DNA of 64,000 nt from Olsenella timonensis (GCF_900119915.1 NZ_LT635455.1:372001-436000); one strand, 5' to 3'. Shown: positions 8,523 to 18,144, counted from the stretch's first letter. Notes: generated from the letters alone by a model not told the origin. Numbers and translations are program-made.

Positions 8523-8615
8523 GCAGACCCCGGGAACGAGGTCCGCCGCGAGTTCTGCAGCCGCGCGCAGCGCGGCGAAGCTGTCTGAGCGCCGGACCTC
8601 GTTCCCGGGGTCCGC
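8523..8615. repeat. Palindromic repeat, family C, copy 1
   Basis: Outer arms 8523-8545 and 8593-8615 pair over 23 bp with one mismatch (GACCCCGGGAACGAGGTCCG and complement). The loop contains CCGCGAGTTCTGCAGCCGCG, nearly identical to the loop of the copy at 52502-52592. It ends 10 bp after the nrdD stop codon (reverse strand), so it may also terminate nrdD transcription. Confidence 0.75.
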
Positions 8616-8625
8616 CCGGAAAGCC

Positions 8626-10848
8626 CTACAGGTGCAGCACGCGGTCGCGAATCTCCTCGGTGCGGCCCTGGTTCCAGAACTGGGTGCCGATGTAGCCGCA
8701 GGTGCGCCGGGCGACGTTCATCTTGGACTGGTCGCGGTTGCCGCAGTGCGGGCACTCCCAGACGAGCTTGCCGTCGTCCTCCACGATCTTGATCTCACCG
8801 TCGTAGCCGCACACCTGGCAGTAGTCGCTCTTGGTGTTGAGCTCGGCGTACATGATGTGGTCGTAGATGTACTGCATGACGGAGATGACGGCCTCGAGGT
8901 TGTCCTGCATGTTGGGGACCTCGACGTAGGAGATGGCCCCGCCGGGGGAGAGGCGCTGGAACTCGGACTCAAAGCGCAGCTTGGTGAAGGCGTCGATCTC
9001 CTCGGTCACGTGGACGTGGTAGCTGTTGGTGATGTAGCCCTTGTCGGTGATGCCCGGGATGATGCCAAAGCGGCGCTGCAGGCACTTGGCGAACTTGTAG
9101 GTGGTGGACTCGAGCGGCGTGCCGTAGAGCGAGTAGTCGATGTTCTCGGCGGCCTTCCACTCGGCGCACTTGTCGTTCATGCGCTGCATGACGGCGAGCG
9201 CGAACGGCGTGGCCTCCTCGTCGGTGTGGCTGTGGCCGGTCATGGCCTTGACGCACTCGTAGAGGCCGGCGTAGCCCAGGGAGATCGTGGAGTAGCCGCC
9301 GTAGAGCAGCTTGTCGATCTTCTCGCCCTTCTTGAGGCGGGCGAGGGCGCCGTACTGCCAGAGGATCGGCGCAGCGTCCGAGGTGGTGCCGAGCAGGCGC
9401 TCGTGGCGGCAGCGCAGGGCGCGGTGGCACAGCTCCAGGCGCTCGTCGAAGATCTTCCAGAACTCGTCCATGTCGCGGTGGGCGGAGAGCGCCACGTCGA
9501 CGAGGTTGATGGTCACGACGCCCTGGTTGAAGCGGCCGTAGTACTTGGGCTTGCCCGGCTCGTAGTTGCCGGCGTTGGCCACGTTGTCAAAGCCGTTGCC
9601 CGAGCGGTCCGGCGTGAGGAAGGAGCGGCAGCCCATGCAGGTGTAGCAGTCGCCGTTGCCCTCGGTCTCGCCCTTGGAGAGCTTGTACTCCCTCATCTTC
9701 TTCTCGGAGATGTAGTCCGGCACCATGCGCTTGGCCGTGCACTTGGCGGCGAGCTTGGTGAGGTAGAAGTACGGGGTGCCCTCGCGGACGTTGTCCTCCT
9801 CGAGCACGTAGATCAGCTTCGGGAACGCCGGCGTGATCCAGACGCCCTCCTCGTTCTTGACGCCCTCGTAGCGCTGCTTGAGCATCTCCTCGATGCACAT
9901 GGCCAGGTCGGCCTTCTCGCGCTCGTTCTTGGCCTCGTTGAGGTACATGAAGACCGTGATGAACGGCGCCTGGCCGTTGGTGGTCATGAGGGTGACGACC
10001 TGGTACTGGATGGTCTGGACGCCGCGGGCGATCTCCTCGCGCACGCGCCTCTCCACGATCTGGGAGATCTTCTCCTCGCCGGGGTGGGCGTCGATGGCCT
10101 CCATCTCGGCCTCCACCTGGCGGCGGATCTTCTGGCGCGAGACGTCCACGAACGGGGCGAGGTGCGTGAGCGAGATGGACTGGCCGCCGTACTGGCAGGA
10201 GGCCACCTGGGCGATGATCTGCGTGGCGATGTTGCAGGCGGTGGAGAAGCTGTGCGGGCGCTCGATCAGCGTGCCGGAGATCACGGTGCCGTTCTGCAGC
10301 ATGTCCTCGAGGTTCACGAGGTCGCAGTTGTGCATGTGCTGGGCGAAGTAGTCCGAGTCGTGGAAGTGGATGATGCCCTCGTTGTGGGCCTCCACGACCT
10401 CGGCCGGGAGCAGCTCGCGCATCGTGAGGTCCTTGGAGACCTCGCCGGCCATGTAGTCGCGCTGGACGGAGACGACCGTGGGGTTCTTGTTGGAGTTCTC
10501 CTGCTTGACCTCCTCGTTGTTGCACTCGATCAGCGCGAGGATCTTGTCGTCGGTCGTGTTCTTGTGGCGCTTCTGGTTCTGAACGTAGCGGTAGATGATG
10601 TACTTGCGGGCCACCTCGAAGTGGTGCAGACCCATGAGCTGGTCCTCGACGAGGTCCTGGACCTCCTCGACCGTGACGGTGTGGCCGGCCTCCATGCACT
10701 CGTCGGTGACGTTCAGGGAGGCGAACTTGACCTCGCGCTCGGTGAGGCGCTCCTTGGCGGGAACCTCGGCGTTGGCGGCGCGGATGGCGTTCTCGATCTT
10801 GGAGATGTCGAAGGCGACCTCCGAGCCGTTTCGCTTGATGATCTTCAT
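8626..10848 (-). CDS. nrdD: Anaerobic (class III) ribonucleoside-triphosphate reductase
   Basis: Oxygen-sensitive glycyl-radical enzyme that makes dNTPs from NTPs under anaerobiosis. It is 740 aa from MKIIKRNGSEVAFD (GAAAGG upstream of the ATG at 10848). An N-terminal ATP-cone occupies about residues 1-90. The C-terminus carries the zinc site (Cys677, Cys680, Cys699, Cys702) and the glycyl-radical loop TCGYIGTQFWNQGRTEEI, with the radical glycine probably Gly718. The neighbour nrdG is its activase. Two candidate NrdR boxes lie 75-122 bp upstream of the start codon. Confidence 0.96.
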   Translation of the reverse strand: MKIIKRNGSEVAFDISKIENAIRAANAEVPAKERLTEREVKFASLNVTDECMEAGHTVTVEEVQDLVEDQLMGLHHFEVARKYIIYRYVQNQKRHKNTTDDKILALIECNNEEVKQENSNKNPTVVSVQRDYMAGEVSKDLTMRELLPAEVVEAHNEGIIHFHDSDYFAQHMHNCDLVNLEDMLQNGTVISGTLIERPHSFSTACNIATQIIAQVASCQYGGQSISLTHLAPFVDVSRQKIRRQVEAEMEAIDAHPGEEKISQIVERRVREEIARGVQTIQYQVVTLMTTNGQAPFITVFMYLNEAKNEREKADLAMCIEEMLKQRYEGVKNEEGVWITPAFPKLIYVLEEDNVREGTPYFYLTKLAAKCTAKRMVPDYISEKKMREYKLSKGETEGNGDCYTCMGCRSFLTPDRSGNGFDNVANAGNYEPGKPKYYGRFNQGVVTINLVDVALSAHRDMDEFWKIFDERLELCHRALRCRHERLLGTTSDAAPILWQYGALARLKKGEKIDKLLYGGYSTISLGYAGLYECVKAMTGHSHTDEEATPFALAVMQRMNDKCAEWKAAENIDYSLYGTPLESTTYKFAKCLQRRFGIIPGITDKGYITNSYHVHVTEEIDAFTKLRFESEFQRLSPGGAISYVEVPNMQDNLEAVISVMQYIYDHIMYAELNTKSDYCQVCGYDGEIKIVEDDGKLVWECPHCGNRDQSKMNVARRTCGYIGTQFWNQGRTEEIRDRVLHL

Positions 10849-10922
10849 GTTGTGCCGACCTTTCGCCTCAGGGGCGCGCCTCGGGGCGCGCGTTGCTCCG
10901 TGGTGTGTGCCCATCAACTATG

Positions 10923-10970
10923 CCACAACGAGTAGTGGGTGGGAGGGACAAAAAGCACAAGATATTGTTG
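10923..10970 (-). promoter_or_regulatory. Paired candidate NrdR boxes upstream of nrdD
   Basis: Box 1 is GCACAAGATATTGTTG (10955-10970) and box 2 CCACAACGAGTAGTGG (10923-10938). Both approximate the NrdR consensus acaCwAtATaTwGtgt (about 12 and 10 matches of 16). Their centres are 32 bp apart, the helical phasing known for NrdR tandem boxes. They lie in the 310-bp gap between nrdD and the divergent aminotransferase; I see nothing else in that gap beyond an AT-rich stretch near 11020-11090. Confidence 0.6.
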
Positions 10971-11158
10971 ACAACTGGTCGAAAACGAGTGGCTTGCTGT
11001 CGATAAGCCCCATCACCGCAGGTAGTAAAAAGGGCGGGCAAAAAAGCTTTCTCCAAATCCCCCTCAAATGGTCTTTGATGTTTCCGCGGACGGTTCGGCG
11101 AGCGGTCGGGTGGGCGCATGGTCTAGAGTGGGACGAGAAGGACGACGAGAGGGGATGC

Positions 11159-12319
11159 ATGGAGTTCTCCAAGAGGCTTGACCTGTTCGGCGACGAGGTG
11201 TTCGCGGCGCTCAACGCGCGTCGGCGCGAGCTGGAGGCGGCCGGTCGGCGGGTCTTCGACCTGTCGGTGGGCACGCCCGACTTCCGTCCGCCCGAGCACG
11301 TGGTCGAGGCGCTGCGCGCGAGCGCGGCGGACCCCGAGATGTGGAAGTACTCGCTGCACGACACCGACGAGCTGCTCGACGCCGTGTGCGCCTACTACGA
11401 GCGGCGCTACGGCGTGGCGGGCATCACGCCCGACATGGTGATGAGCTGCCGCGGCACCCAGGAGGGCCTGGTGCACGTGTGCGCGGCGCTCTCCGACCCC
11501 GGCGACGTGGCCCTGGTGCCCGACCCGTGCTACCCGGTGTTCCAGAACGCCACCCTGCTCGCCGGCGCGCGCCCCGCCTACTACCGGCTCACGGCCGAGC
11601 ACGACTTCCTGCCGCACCTGGCCGACGTGCCGGCGGAGGTGGCCGACGCCGCTCGCTACCTCATCGTGTCGCTGCCCGCCAACCCCGTGGGCTCGGTCGG
11701 CACGCCGGAGGTCTACGACGAGGTCATCGAGTTCGCGCGCGAGCACGACCTCGTCGTCATCCACGACAACGCCTACTCCGACATCGTCTTCGACGGGCCC
11801 GCCGGCGGGTCGTTCCTCGCGCGCCCCGGGGCGCTCGAGGTGGGCGTGGAGTTCCTCTCGCTCTCCAAGTCCTTCAACGTGACGGGCGCGCGCCTGTCGT
11901 TTCTCGTGGGCAGGCCGGACGTGGTGGCGGCAGCGCGCAAGCTGCGGTCGCAGATCGACTTCGGGATGTTCTACCCCGAGCAGGCGGCCGCCGTCGCGGC
12001 GCTCACCGGCCCGCGCGACTCGGTCGAGCGCCAGCGACTGCTCTACCAGGAGCGCCGCGACGCCCTCTGCGACGGCCTGGAGTCGATCGGCTGGGAGCGC
12101 CCCAACGCGCACGGGTCGATGTTCGTGTGGGCCAGGCTGCCCGGCGGGCGCACGGACTCGGCGGCGTTCGTGCTCGAGCTCATGGAGCGCGCGGGCGTGA
12201 TCGTGACGCCGGGGTCGAGCTTCGGCCCGTCGGGGGAGGGATACGTCCGCATGGCGCTCGTCCTGCCTCCCGAGCAGCTGCGAGAGGTCGTCGCGGCGAT
12301 CGCCGCGGCCGGGATCTAG
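11159..12319 (+). CDS. Class I/II aminotransferase
   Basis: PLP-dependent aminotransferase, 386 aa, resembling the LL-diaminopimelate/aspartate aminotransferase branch. It starts at the ATG in GAGAGGGGATGCATG (11159). Motifs are LSVGTPDFRPP (about 38-48), the SLPANPVGS substrate loop, HDNAYSDIVFD and the PLP lysine Lys237 in SLSKSFNVTGAR; a conserved C-terminal region ends in GEGYVRMAL. A nitroreductase gene follows nine bases later and they are probably co-transcribed. The in-frame reading from 10595 crosses the nrdD upstream region and is not real. The exact amino acid is not determined. Confidence 0.85.
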   Translation: MEFSKRLDLFGDEVFAALNARRRELEAAGRRVFDLSVGTPDFRPPEHVVEALRASAADPEMWKYSLHDTDELLDAVCAYYERRYGVAGITPDMVMSCRGTQEGLVHVCAALSDPGDVALVPDPCYPVFQNATLLAGARPAYYRLTAEHDFLPHLADVPAEVADAARYLIVSLPANPVGSVGTPEVYDEVIEFAREHDLVVIHDNAYSDIVFDGPAGGSFLARPGALEVGVEFLSLSKSFNVTGARLSFLVGRPDVVAAARKLRSQIDFGMFYPEQAAAVAALTGPRDSVERQRLLYQERRDALCDGLESIGWERPNAHGSMFVWARLPGGRTDSAAFVLELMERAGVIVTPGSSFGPSGEGYVRMALVLPPEQLREVVAAIAAAGI

Positions 12320-12328
12320 GGGGTCGCC

Positions 12329-12919
12329 ATGGATCAGAGGGGATTCGTCGAGCTGGTCGCCGCGTCGCGGACCTACCGGCGCTTCGACGAGGGCAGGCCG
12401 GTTTCCGAGGAGGCGCTGCGCTCGCTCGTGGGGGCCGCGCGCCTGGCGCCGACCGCCAACAACACGCAGCTGCTGCGCTTCCACCTGAGCACGGGTGCCG
12501 AGGCGCTCGAGGTCGAGGCGCACCATCGCTGGGCCGGCCTGCTCAAGGAGTGGGACGGCCCCGTGGCGGGCGAGCGCCCGACGGCCTACGTCACTATCGC
12601 GGGGCCGACGGGCTCGCGCACGAACGCCCTGCGCAACCAGGACGCGGGCATCGCGGCACAGACGATCATGCTCGCCGCGCGGTCCGCGGGCCTCGTGGGC
12701 TGCATGGTGGCGAGCTTCGACGCGGCTCTCGCCGGGCTTCTCGGCCTGGGCGAGAAGGGCCTGGAGCCGCTGCTCCTCTGCGCGCTCGGCTGCCCTGCGG
12801 ACGACGAGGTCGTGGTCGTGGAGGAGGCGGGCGCCGAGCACGGCGTGGCCTACTGGCGCGACTTCGAGACGAACACCCACCACGTGCCCAAGCTGGGGGT
12901 CGACGACCTTCTCATCTAG
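12329..12919 (+). CDS. Nitroreductase family protein
   Basis: FMN-dependent NAD(P)H oxidoreductase of the nitroreductase fold, 196 aa, a usual length. Family features are the N-terminal SRTYRRF (FMN-phosphate contacts), PTANNTQLLRF near residue 45, an AQTIMLAARSAGLVGCMVAS helix segment near 113-132, and the typical C-terminal LGCPADDE region. It follows the aminotransferase after nine bases (GGGGGTC before the ATG). The natural electron acceptor is unknown. Confidence 0.85.
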   Translation: MDQRGFVELVAASRTYRRFDEGRPVSEEALRSLVGAARLAPTANNTQLLRFHLSTGAEALEVEAHHRWAGLLKEWDGPVAGERPTAYVTIAGPTGSRTNALRNQDAGIAAQTIMLAARSAGLVGCMVASFDAALAGLLGLGEKGLEPLLLCALGCPADDEVVVVEEAGAEHGVAYWRDFETNTHHVPKLGVDDLLI

Positions 12920-12936
12920 CGCTTGCGCGCAGCCGC

Positions 12937-12957
12937 GGACGCCGGGAGCCGGCGTCC
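12937..12957. terminator. Bidirectional terminator hairpin
   Basis: GGACGCCG / CGGCGTCC pair around a GGAGC loop, between the convergent nitroreductase and M16 peptidase genes; its last base overlaps the peptidase stop codon. No T-run is present. Confidence 0.5.
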
Positions 12958-15884
12958 TAGCAGAGCTCGGTCACCGAGTCGAAGGCAACGCCGCTGGCCT
13001 CGATCGCGTCGCGCCCGCCGAAGACGCACACGCCCTCAGGCGCGTTTTCGTCGGCGAGCGCGGGGGCGAGGGAGCGCACGTCGGCGGCCGTCGCGGAGAG
13101 CTCCTGGGCGCGCACCTCGTCGCGCCAGCCGTCCGGGCGGGCGCAGAAGCGGGCCAGGTCCTGGCGACGTGCGAGCTGGCGGGGCTTGACGGGCGCGTCG
13201 TGGGCGGCGACCGTGGCCACGACGTAGCCGTCGAGCTCCCCCTCGGTCGGCCGCCACCCCTCGAGCCACGCCGCCGCGCCGTCGTAGCGCGCGAGCGTGG
13301 CGTCCACGGACGGGTCGCGGTACGACCAGAACTGCCGCAGGCCCTCGGTCGTGCGCTTGAAGCCGACGCCGTAGGCCCCGCCCTTCACGCGGACCTCGTT
13401 CCAGAGGTAGTCGTAGGAGAGGACGCGCGTGGCGACCTGCCAGGCGCCGACGCTTCCGGCGTCGGCCGTCGACGGCGCGCCCGCGCGGGCCACGTAGGCC
13501 ACGTCGGACGGGATGACGAATGCCTCGCGGCGCGGTCCCGGCGCGGGGACGACGAGGCGCCCGGGACCCTCGACCGCGGGCGGCAGGCCGAGCGTCCCCC
13601 CGCGCTCCCAGAAGAGCTCGCGGTCGGCGGCGGGGCCGGTGAAGCTCACGGTCACGTTGCCCGCCGTGAAGATGCGGCGCGCGAGGTCCGCGAGGATCCC
13701 CGGCAGCCCCGCGGCCCGCTCGTCCCAGTGCTCGAGCACGTCGCGCAGGAAGAGGTAGTAGTCGAGCCCGCCCATCGCGCCCGAGGCCCGAGCCGCGGAC
13801 GAGAAGTACGTGCTCGTGCGGCCGAGCGCGGCCGCGTGGCCGGAGCTCAGGTAGTACTGCTCGAGCGCGACGCGGCGCTGCGTCAGGATGTCCCGGATGC
13901 GGGCGAGGTCGCCGAAGTCGGTCTCGCCCCAGACCTCGCGGGGCAGCTCGGAGAGCGCCGCGGCCTTCTCCGAGAGCGCCGAGGCGCCCACGACGAGCGT
14001 GGGGGCGGCGAAGGAGAGGTCGTCGTCGCGGGTGTAGGCCTCGACGAAGAAGTCGAGGCCGCCGAGGTTGGTCTCGACGAGCGTGTCGAGGTCGGAGGCG
14101 CTGTGGCGCGCCGTGGCGAGCCTGCCCAGAAGCTCGCTCAGCACGCCCGCGTAGGGCAGCTCGCCAAAATCGAGGTGGCGCAGGTCGAAGTAGTGGTAGA
14201 CGTAGTCGATGCCATGCGTGTCCAGCTCGTGCGCCACGCAGGGCAGCGGCGCCCCCACCTCGAGCGGCCCGGGCTCCGCGGGCGCGGGCCCGATGTCCGC
14301 GACCGTGAGCTGGGGGAGCGTCGCGAGGGCCTCGGGCTGGTCCGGCGCCTCCTGCTCCGCCCGCAGTGCGTCGACCTCGGCGCGCACCGCCTCGAGGTCC
14401 CCCTCGTCCATGGCGGCGCGCAGGCGTGCGAGCTCGAGCGCCTCCTCGTCGGCGTCACCGGCCTCGACCGGCACGAGCTCCACCTCGGCGCAGTGCGCGC
14501 TCTCGCAGACGAGCTCGGCGAGCAGCCGCTCGAAGAGCCCCTCGTCGAGGCCGCGCTTGAGCTCGTCCAGGGCGTCCTCGTAGCGCAGGTAGTCGGTCGC
14601 GCGGTCGTCGTCGTAGAGCCAGCCCGACATCGCCTGCATGGCGAGCGCCACGCCGTCGGGGTAGCCGCCCCAGTCCCCCTCGCGCAGGTTGAACTCCGCC
14701 TGGGCGAGCGAGGCCTCGAGCTTGTCACGCGGGATGCCGCCCTCGGCGAGCTCGGCGCAGGAGGACTCCACGAGCGCGCGGAACCTCTCGCCGGCGCCGG
14801 GGCGCAGGCCGCGCAGCGTGAACATGACCTGCGGCTGGAGCACGCCGTCGACGAGCGCCGCCGAGAAGTCGTCGGCCAGGTCGGCGTCGAGCACGCGACG
14901 CTTGAGGGGCGCCTCGTTGGAGCCGCAGAGGGCGTCGAGCAGCACGTCGGCGGCAAGCACGCGCGTGCGGTCCGCGGCCGTGCCGACCACGTAGGAGAGG
15001 CCGACCTCGGAGTTGCTCGGCGCCGTGGCCATGCGAACCTCCTGGCGCGCGGCGCGCACGGGGGGCTGGAGGGCGAGCGGGTTCGGCGCCCCCGCGCGGC
15101 GCCCGCCCGCCCCGCGCAGCGCCTCGTCCACGAGGGCGAGCTCGCGGTCGGCGTCCAGGTTCCCGTAGAGGAAGACGTAGGCGTTGGACGGCGCGTAGTG
15201 GCGCGCGTGGCTGTCCAGGAAGGCCTCGTAGGTGAGGGTGGGGATGGCGCGCGGGTTGCCGCCCGACTCGAAGCGGTAGCAGGTGTCGGGGAAGAGGGCG
15301 CGCGTGAGGGCCTGGTAGAGCACGTCGTCCGGGTCGGAGAGCGCACCCTTCATCTCGTTGAGGACCACGCCGTTGTAGCTGAGCGCCCCGTCGGCGTCGG
15401 CCTCGAGGTGCCAGCCCTCCTGCTCGAAGATGCGCCGCCGGTGCCAGATGGCGGGGTGCAGCACGGCGTCCAGGTAGACGCTCATCAGGTTCTCGAGGTC
15501 GGCGGTGTTGGTGGAGGCCACCGGGTACATGGTCTTGTCGGGGAAGGTGAGGGCGTTCAGAAACGTCTGCATGCTCGTCTTGAGCAGGTTGACGAAGGGC
15601 TCCTTCACCGGGTAGCGGTCGGAGCCGCACAGGACCGAGTGCTCCAGGATGTGGAAGACCCCCGTGTCGTCGGCGGGCGGGGTCTTGAAGCTGATGGCGA
15701 ACGCCTTGTTGACGTCGTCGCAGGCAAGCCACAGGGCCCGCGCCCCGGTGGCGTCGTGGCGCATGAGGTAGGCGACGCCCGTGAGCTCGGGGACCGGCTC
15801 GACGGACGTGACGGTGAAGCCGGCGTGGCGCGTGCCCACGGCAAGCTCGGCGTGCGGCTCGGCAAAGGGGTTCTTCTCGGCCAT
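12957..15884 (-). CDS. M16C family zinc metallopeptidase (presequence-protease-like)
   Basis: Large insulinase-type peptidase, 975 aa from MAEKNPFAEPH at 15884; the in-frame ORF back to 16088 runs through the divergent transporter promoter and is rejected. The inverted zinc motif HILEH (His78, Glu81, His82) lies in GVFHILEHSVLCGS, and the downstream Glu ligand is probably in the NTADLENLMSVYLD segment. The length and four-part architecture fit the PreP/Cym1/HypA branch, which degrades peptides in the cytosol. It stands alone, convergent with the nitroreductase. There is no signal peptide. Confidence 0.92.
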   Translation of the reverse strand: MAEKNPFAEPHAELAVGTRHAGFTVTSVEPVPELTGVAYLMRHDATGARALWLACDDVNKAFAISFKTPPADDTGVFHILEHSVLCGSDRYPVKEPFVNLLKTSMQTFLNALTFPDKTMYPVASTNTADLENLMSVYLDAVLHPAIWHRRRIFEQEGWHLEADADGALSYNGVVLNEMKGALSDPDDVLYQALTRALFPDTCYRFESGGNPRAIPTLTYEAFLDSHARHYAPSNAYVFLYGNLDADRELALVDEALRGAGGRRAGAPNPLALQPPVRAARQEVRMATAPSNSEVGLSYVVGTAADRTRVLAADVLLDALCGSNEAPLKRRVLDADLADDFSAALVDGVLQPQVMFTLRGLRPGAGERFRALVESSCAELAEGGIPRDKLEASLAQAEFNLREGDWGGYPDGVALAMQAMSGWLYDDDRATDYLRYEDALDELKRGLDEGLFERLLAELVCESAHCAEVELVPVEAGDADEEALELARLRAAMDEGDLEAVRAEVDALRAEQEAPDQPEALATLPQLTVADIGPAPAEPGPLEVGAPLPCVAHELDTHGIDYVYHYFDLRHLDFGELPYAGVLSELLGRLATARHSASDLDTLVETNLGGLDFFVEAYTRDDDLSFAAPTLVVGASALSEKAAALSELPREVWGETDFGDLARIRDILTQRRVALEQYYLSSGHAAALGRTSTYFSSAARASGAMGGLDYYLFLRDVLEHWDERAAGLPGILADLARRIFTAGNVTVSFTGPAADRELFWERGGTLGLPPAVEGPGRLVVPAPGPRREAFVIPSDVAYVARAGAPSTADAGSVGAWQVATRVLSYDYLWNEVRVKGGAYGVGFKRTTEGLRQFWSYRDPSVDATLARYDGAAAWLEGWRPTEGELDGYVVATVAAHDAPVKPRQLARRQDLARFCARPDGWRDEVRAQELSATAADVRSLAPALADENAPEGVCVFGGRDAIEASGVAFDSVTELC

Positions 15885-15972
15885 TGTCTTCTCCCTGACG
15901 ACTGTTTTCACAGCGTCGAGGATACAGCAGAAGCGTCGTGGTAGGCTAACGACCGTTGTGGAAGGGAGGCGC

Positions 15973-16878
15973 ATGGGCGAGAAGGACACCGAGCGGCGGC
16001 GCATCGTCCGCCGGGGCATCGTGGCGACGCTCGTGGGCGGCACGTTCTGGGGCCTCAACGGCACCGTGTCGAAGTGGCTCATGGACACCTACGCGATCGA
16101 CCCGCTCTGGCTCGTGTGCGTGCGCGAGCTGACGGCATGCTGGCTGTTCATCGCCGCGGCGGCGATGACCGCGAAGGGGCGAGGCCAGCTGTCCGGCGTG
16201 CTGAGAAGCCCGCGCGACCTCGCGCAGATCGCCGGCGTGAGCCTGGCCGCCATCCTGTTCTCGCAGATCGCCTACCTCGAGGCGATTGACTGGACCAACT
16301 CCGCGACGGCCACGATCATGCAGAGCCTGGGCATGGTGCTCGTGCTGGCGTACGTGTGCATCAAGGTGCGCCGGCGTCCCCGTCGCCGCGAGCTCGTCGG
16401 CGTCGCGCTCGCGCTCGTGGGCACCTATCTCGTGGCGACGGGCGGAAACCCCGGTCAGCTCAGCCTCCCGGCGGAGGGCCTGGCGTGGGGCCTGGCGTGC
16501 GCGACGGCCGCGGCGTGCCTCTCGATTCTGCCGGCGGCCCCGATGGCGCGCTGGGGCAACTTCACGGTGAACGGCCTGGCGTTCCTCTTCTCGGGCGCCC
16601 TGCTCGCGGCGTGGTATCGTCCCTGGGAGCACATGCCCGCGCTCGACGGCGTGGCGGTCGCGGTGCTCGCCCTGTGCGTGGTGGTGGGGACCTTCGGCGC
16701 CTATGCGCTCTACCTGCAGGGCGTGAAGGACGCGGGGTCGATGCGCGCGAGCCTGCTCGGCACGATCGAGCCGGTCACGGCGACCATCGCCACCGTCGTC
16801 TGGCTCGCCACGCCCTTCTCCGCCGCGGAGATCGTGGGCTTTGCCCTCATCATCGTGATGGTCTACCTCACGGCGTAG
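15973..16878 (+). CDS. EamA/DMT-superfamily transporter
   Basis: Integral membrane protein of 301 aa with about ten hydrophobic segments in two EamA repeats; the first includes GIVATLVGGTFWGLNG and the second the AGSMRASLLGTIEPVTATI segment, a hallmark of the family. It probably exports or imports a small metabolite; DMT substrates cannot be predicted from sequence. The ATG at 15973 has GGGAGG upstream. It diverges from the M16 peptidase and shares an 88-bp promoter gap with it. Confidence 0.87.
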   Translation: MGEKDTERRRIVRRGIVATLVGGTFWGLNGTVSKWLMDTYAIDPLWLVCVRELTACWLFIAAAAMTAKGRGQLSGVLRSPRDLAQIAGVSLAAILFSQIAYLEAIDWTNSATATIMQSLGMVLVLAYVCIKVRRRPRRRELVGVALALVGTYLVATGGNPGQLSLPAEGLAWGLACATAAACLSILPAAPMARWGNFTVNGLAFLFSGALLAAWYRPWEHMPALDGVAVAVLALCVVVGTFGAYALYLQGVKDAGSMRASLLGTIEPVTATIATVVWLATPFSAAEIVGFALIIVMVYLTA

Positions 16879-16900
16879 CCGGGGGACAGGCGCCGCGCCG

Positions 16901-17980
16901 CTAGATGCGCTGCATGTTGGCGAGGACGCTCGAGTACCAGTGGTCGGCGTTGGGCGGGCAGTACTTGAGGGCGCCGGCGTAGGTGAGCTGGCCGCCGTAG
17001 CCCGAGGCGAGGCCGGCCACGTGGTCCCAGATGGCCTCCTCCCAGCTGCTCCAGCTCACGTTGCCCCAGCCCCAGGCGTTGTACGGCCGGAAGCAGTAGC
17101 GCCCCTGGGAGCTCTCCACCATGGAGATCGCGGGCGAGAAGCGCGGATCGACGCCGTACTCCCACGCCGCCTCGGCGAAGGTGCGGCCCTGCCCGGCGAG
17201 CGGCGAGCCCGCGAGGTAGCTGTCGATGCGGGCCGCCCAGTTGGATATGAAGGTCTCCCTGTCGACGTTCCAGTCGACGCTGCCGGCGTCGGGCGACGAG
17301 GGGACCTCCACGGGCGCCTGGTTGCCGGACTCGGTGGTGAAGGAGTTGCCGGAGTCCTTCTTAGCGGCCTCGATGGCCGCCTGGCGCTCGGCGGCCTCGG
17401 CTGCCGCCTGCGCCTCGATCTGCGCCTGGAGCTCGGAGCGGGCGGCGTTGGCGTCGGCGAGCGCCGCCTCGGCCTCCTCCTGCTGCCTGCGCGCCTCGTC
17501 CATCTGGGAGCTGAGGCTGGCGCGCGTCATCTCGAGCTCGCCCTCGAGGGCGACGAGCTCGTCGAGGGCGTCGGTGCTGTGCTCCTGGATGACGTCAAGG
17601 TACTGGATGGTGGAGATGAGGTCGTAGAAGTCGTCGGCGGAGAGCAGGAGCTCGACGAGGCCCCCGGAGCTCTGCTGCATCTTGTAGAGGGTCCGCATGG
17701 AGGAGGAGGCGCGCTCCTGCGCGTCGGGCAGCTCGGCCTCGATCTGGGCGATGCGCTCCTCGTTCTCGTCGATTTGCTCCTGGAGCTGGTTCACCTGCTC
17801 GGTGGCGGCCTCGTAGTCGGCGTTGCTCTGGTTGATGCGCTCCTGGATGTCCTGGAGCTCGCTGATCGGGTCCGCCGCTGCGATGGTCGGCTGGGCGGCG
17901 AGGGGGCTCACGGCGCAGGCGAGAAGCCCGGCGAGAAGGGCGCCGGCGGCTCTCGAGGTGATGCGTCTGGCTGGCGTCAC
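16901..17980 (-). CDS. Secreted coiled-coil protein with C-terminal lysozyme-like domain
   Basis: Probably a cell-wall remodelling protein. The 359-aa product has a signal peptide (about 1-30, ...AVSPLAAQ), a long Glu/Gln/Ala-rich coiled coil from about 38 to 205 of the kind found at the N-terminus of PcsB/CwlO/EnvC-type proteins, a linker, and a C-terminal domain from about 245. That domain contains YGVDPRFSPAISMVESSQG followed by a Trp-rich NAWGWGNVSWSSW stretch, resembling a transglycosylase/lysozyme fold with Glu in SMVESSQG as candidate catalytic acid. It lies close to uppP and a D,D-carboxypeptidase, fitting a wall role. Confidence 0.8.
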   Translation of the reverse strand: MTPARRITSRAAGALLAGLLACAVSPLAAQPTIAAADPISELQDIQERINQSNADYEAATEQVNQLQEQIDENEERIAQIEAELPDAQERASSSMRTLYKMQQSSGGLVELLLSADDFYDLISTIQYLDVIQEHSTDALDELVALEGELEMTRASLSSQMDEARRQQEEAEAALADANAARSELQAQIEAQAAAEAAERQAAIEAAKKDSGNSFTTESGNQAPVEVPSSPDAGSVDWNVDRETFISNWAARIDSYLAGSPLAGQGRTFAEAAWEYGVDPRFSPAISMVESSQGRYCFRPYNAWGWGNVSWSSWEEAIWDHVAGLASGYGGQLTYAGALKYCPPNADHWYSSVLANMQRI

Positions 17981-18144
17981 GTCGGAATTCCTCCAGGAAG
18001 CGGTGACCGGTGGGCCCGGCCGGGAACATGTGCGAACCCGACCATTTTACCGGCCATGCGACCCGCTCATCGTTTCTGCACGACTCGGCCCCGCCGCGCG
18101 CCTGCGACGGGGCCGACGGGAGGGTGCGCGTCCGGGCGCCGCCG

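Noticed and set aside
8467-10935. 822-aa open frame on the plus strand opposite nrdD
   Set aside because: It is the antisense shadow of a high-GC gene. nrdD shows full family motifs on the other strand, while this frame is a Val/Leu/His/Asp-rich composition artefact.
12495-15944. 1149-aa open frame on the plus strand opposite the M16 peptidase
   Set aside because: The reverse-strand protein has HILEH and continuous peptidase sequence. The plus-strand frame is low-complexity Arg/Gly/Val shadow and overlaps the nitroreductase gene out of frame.
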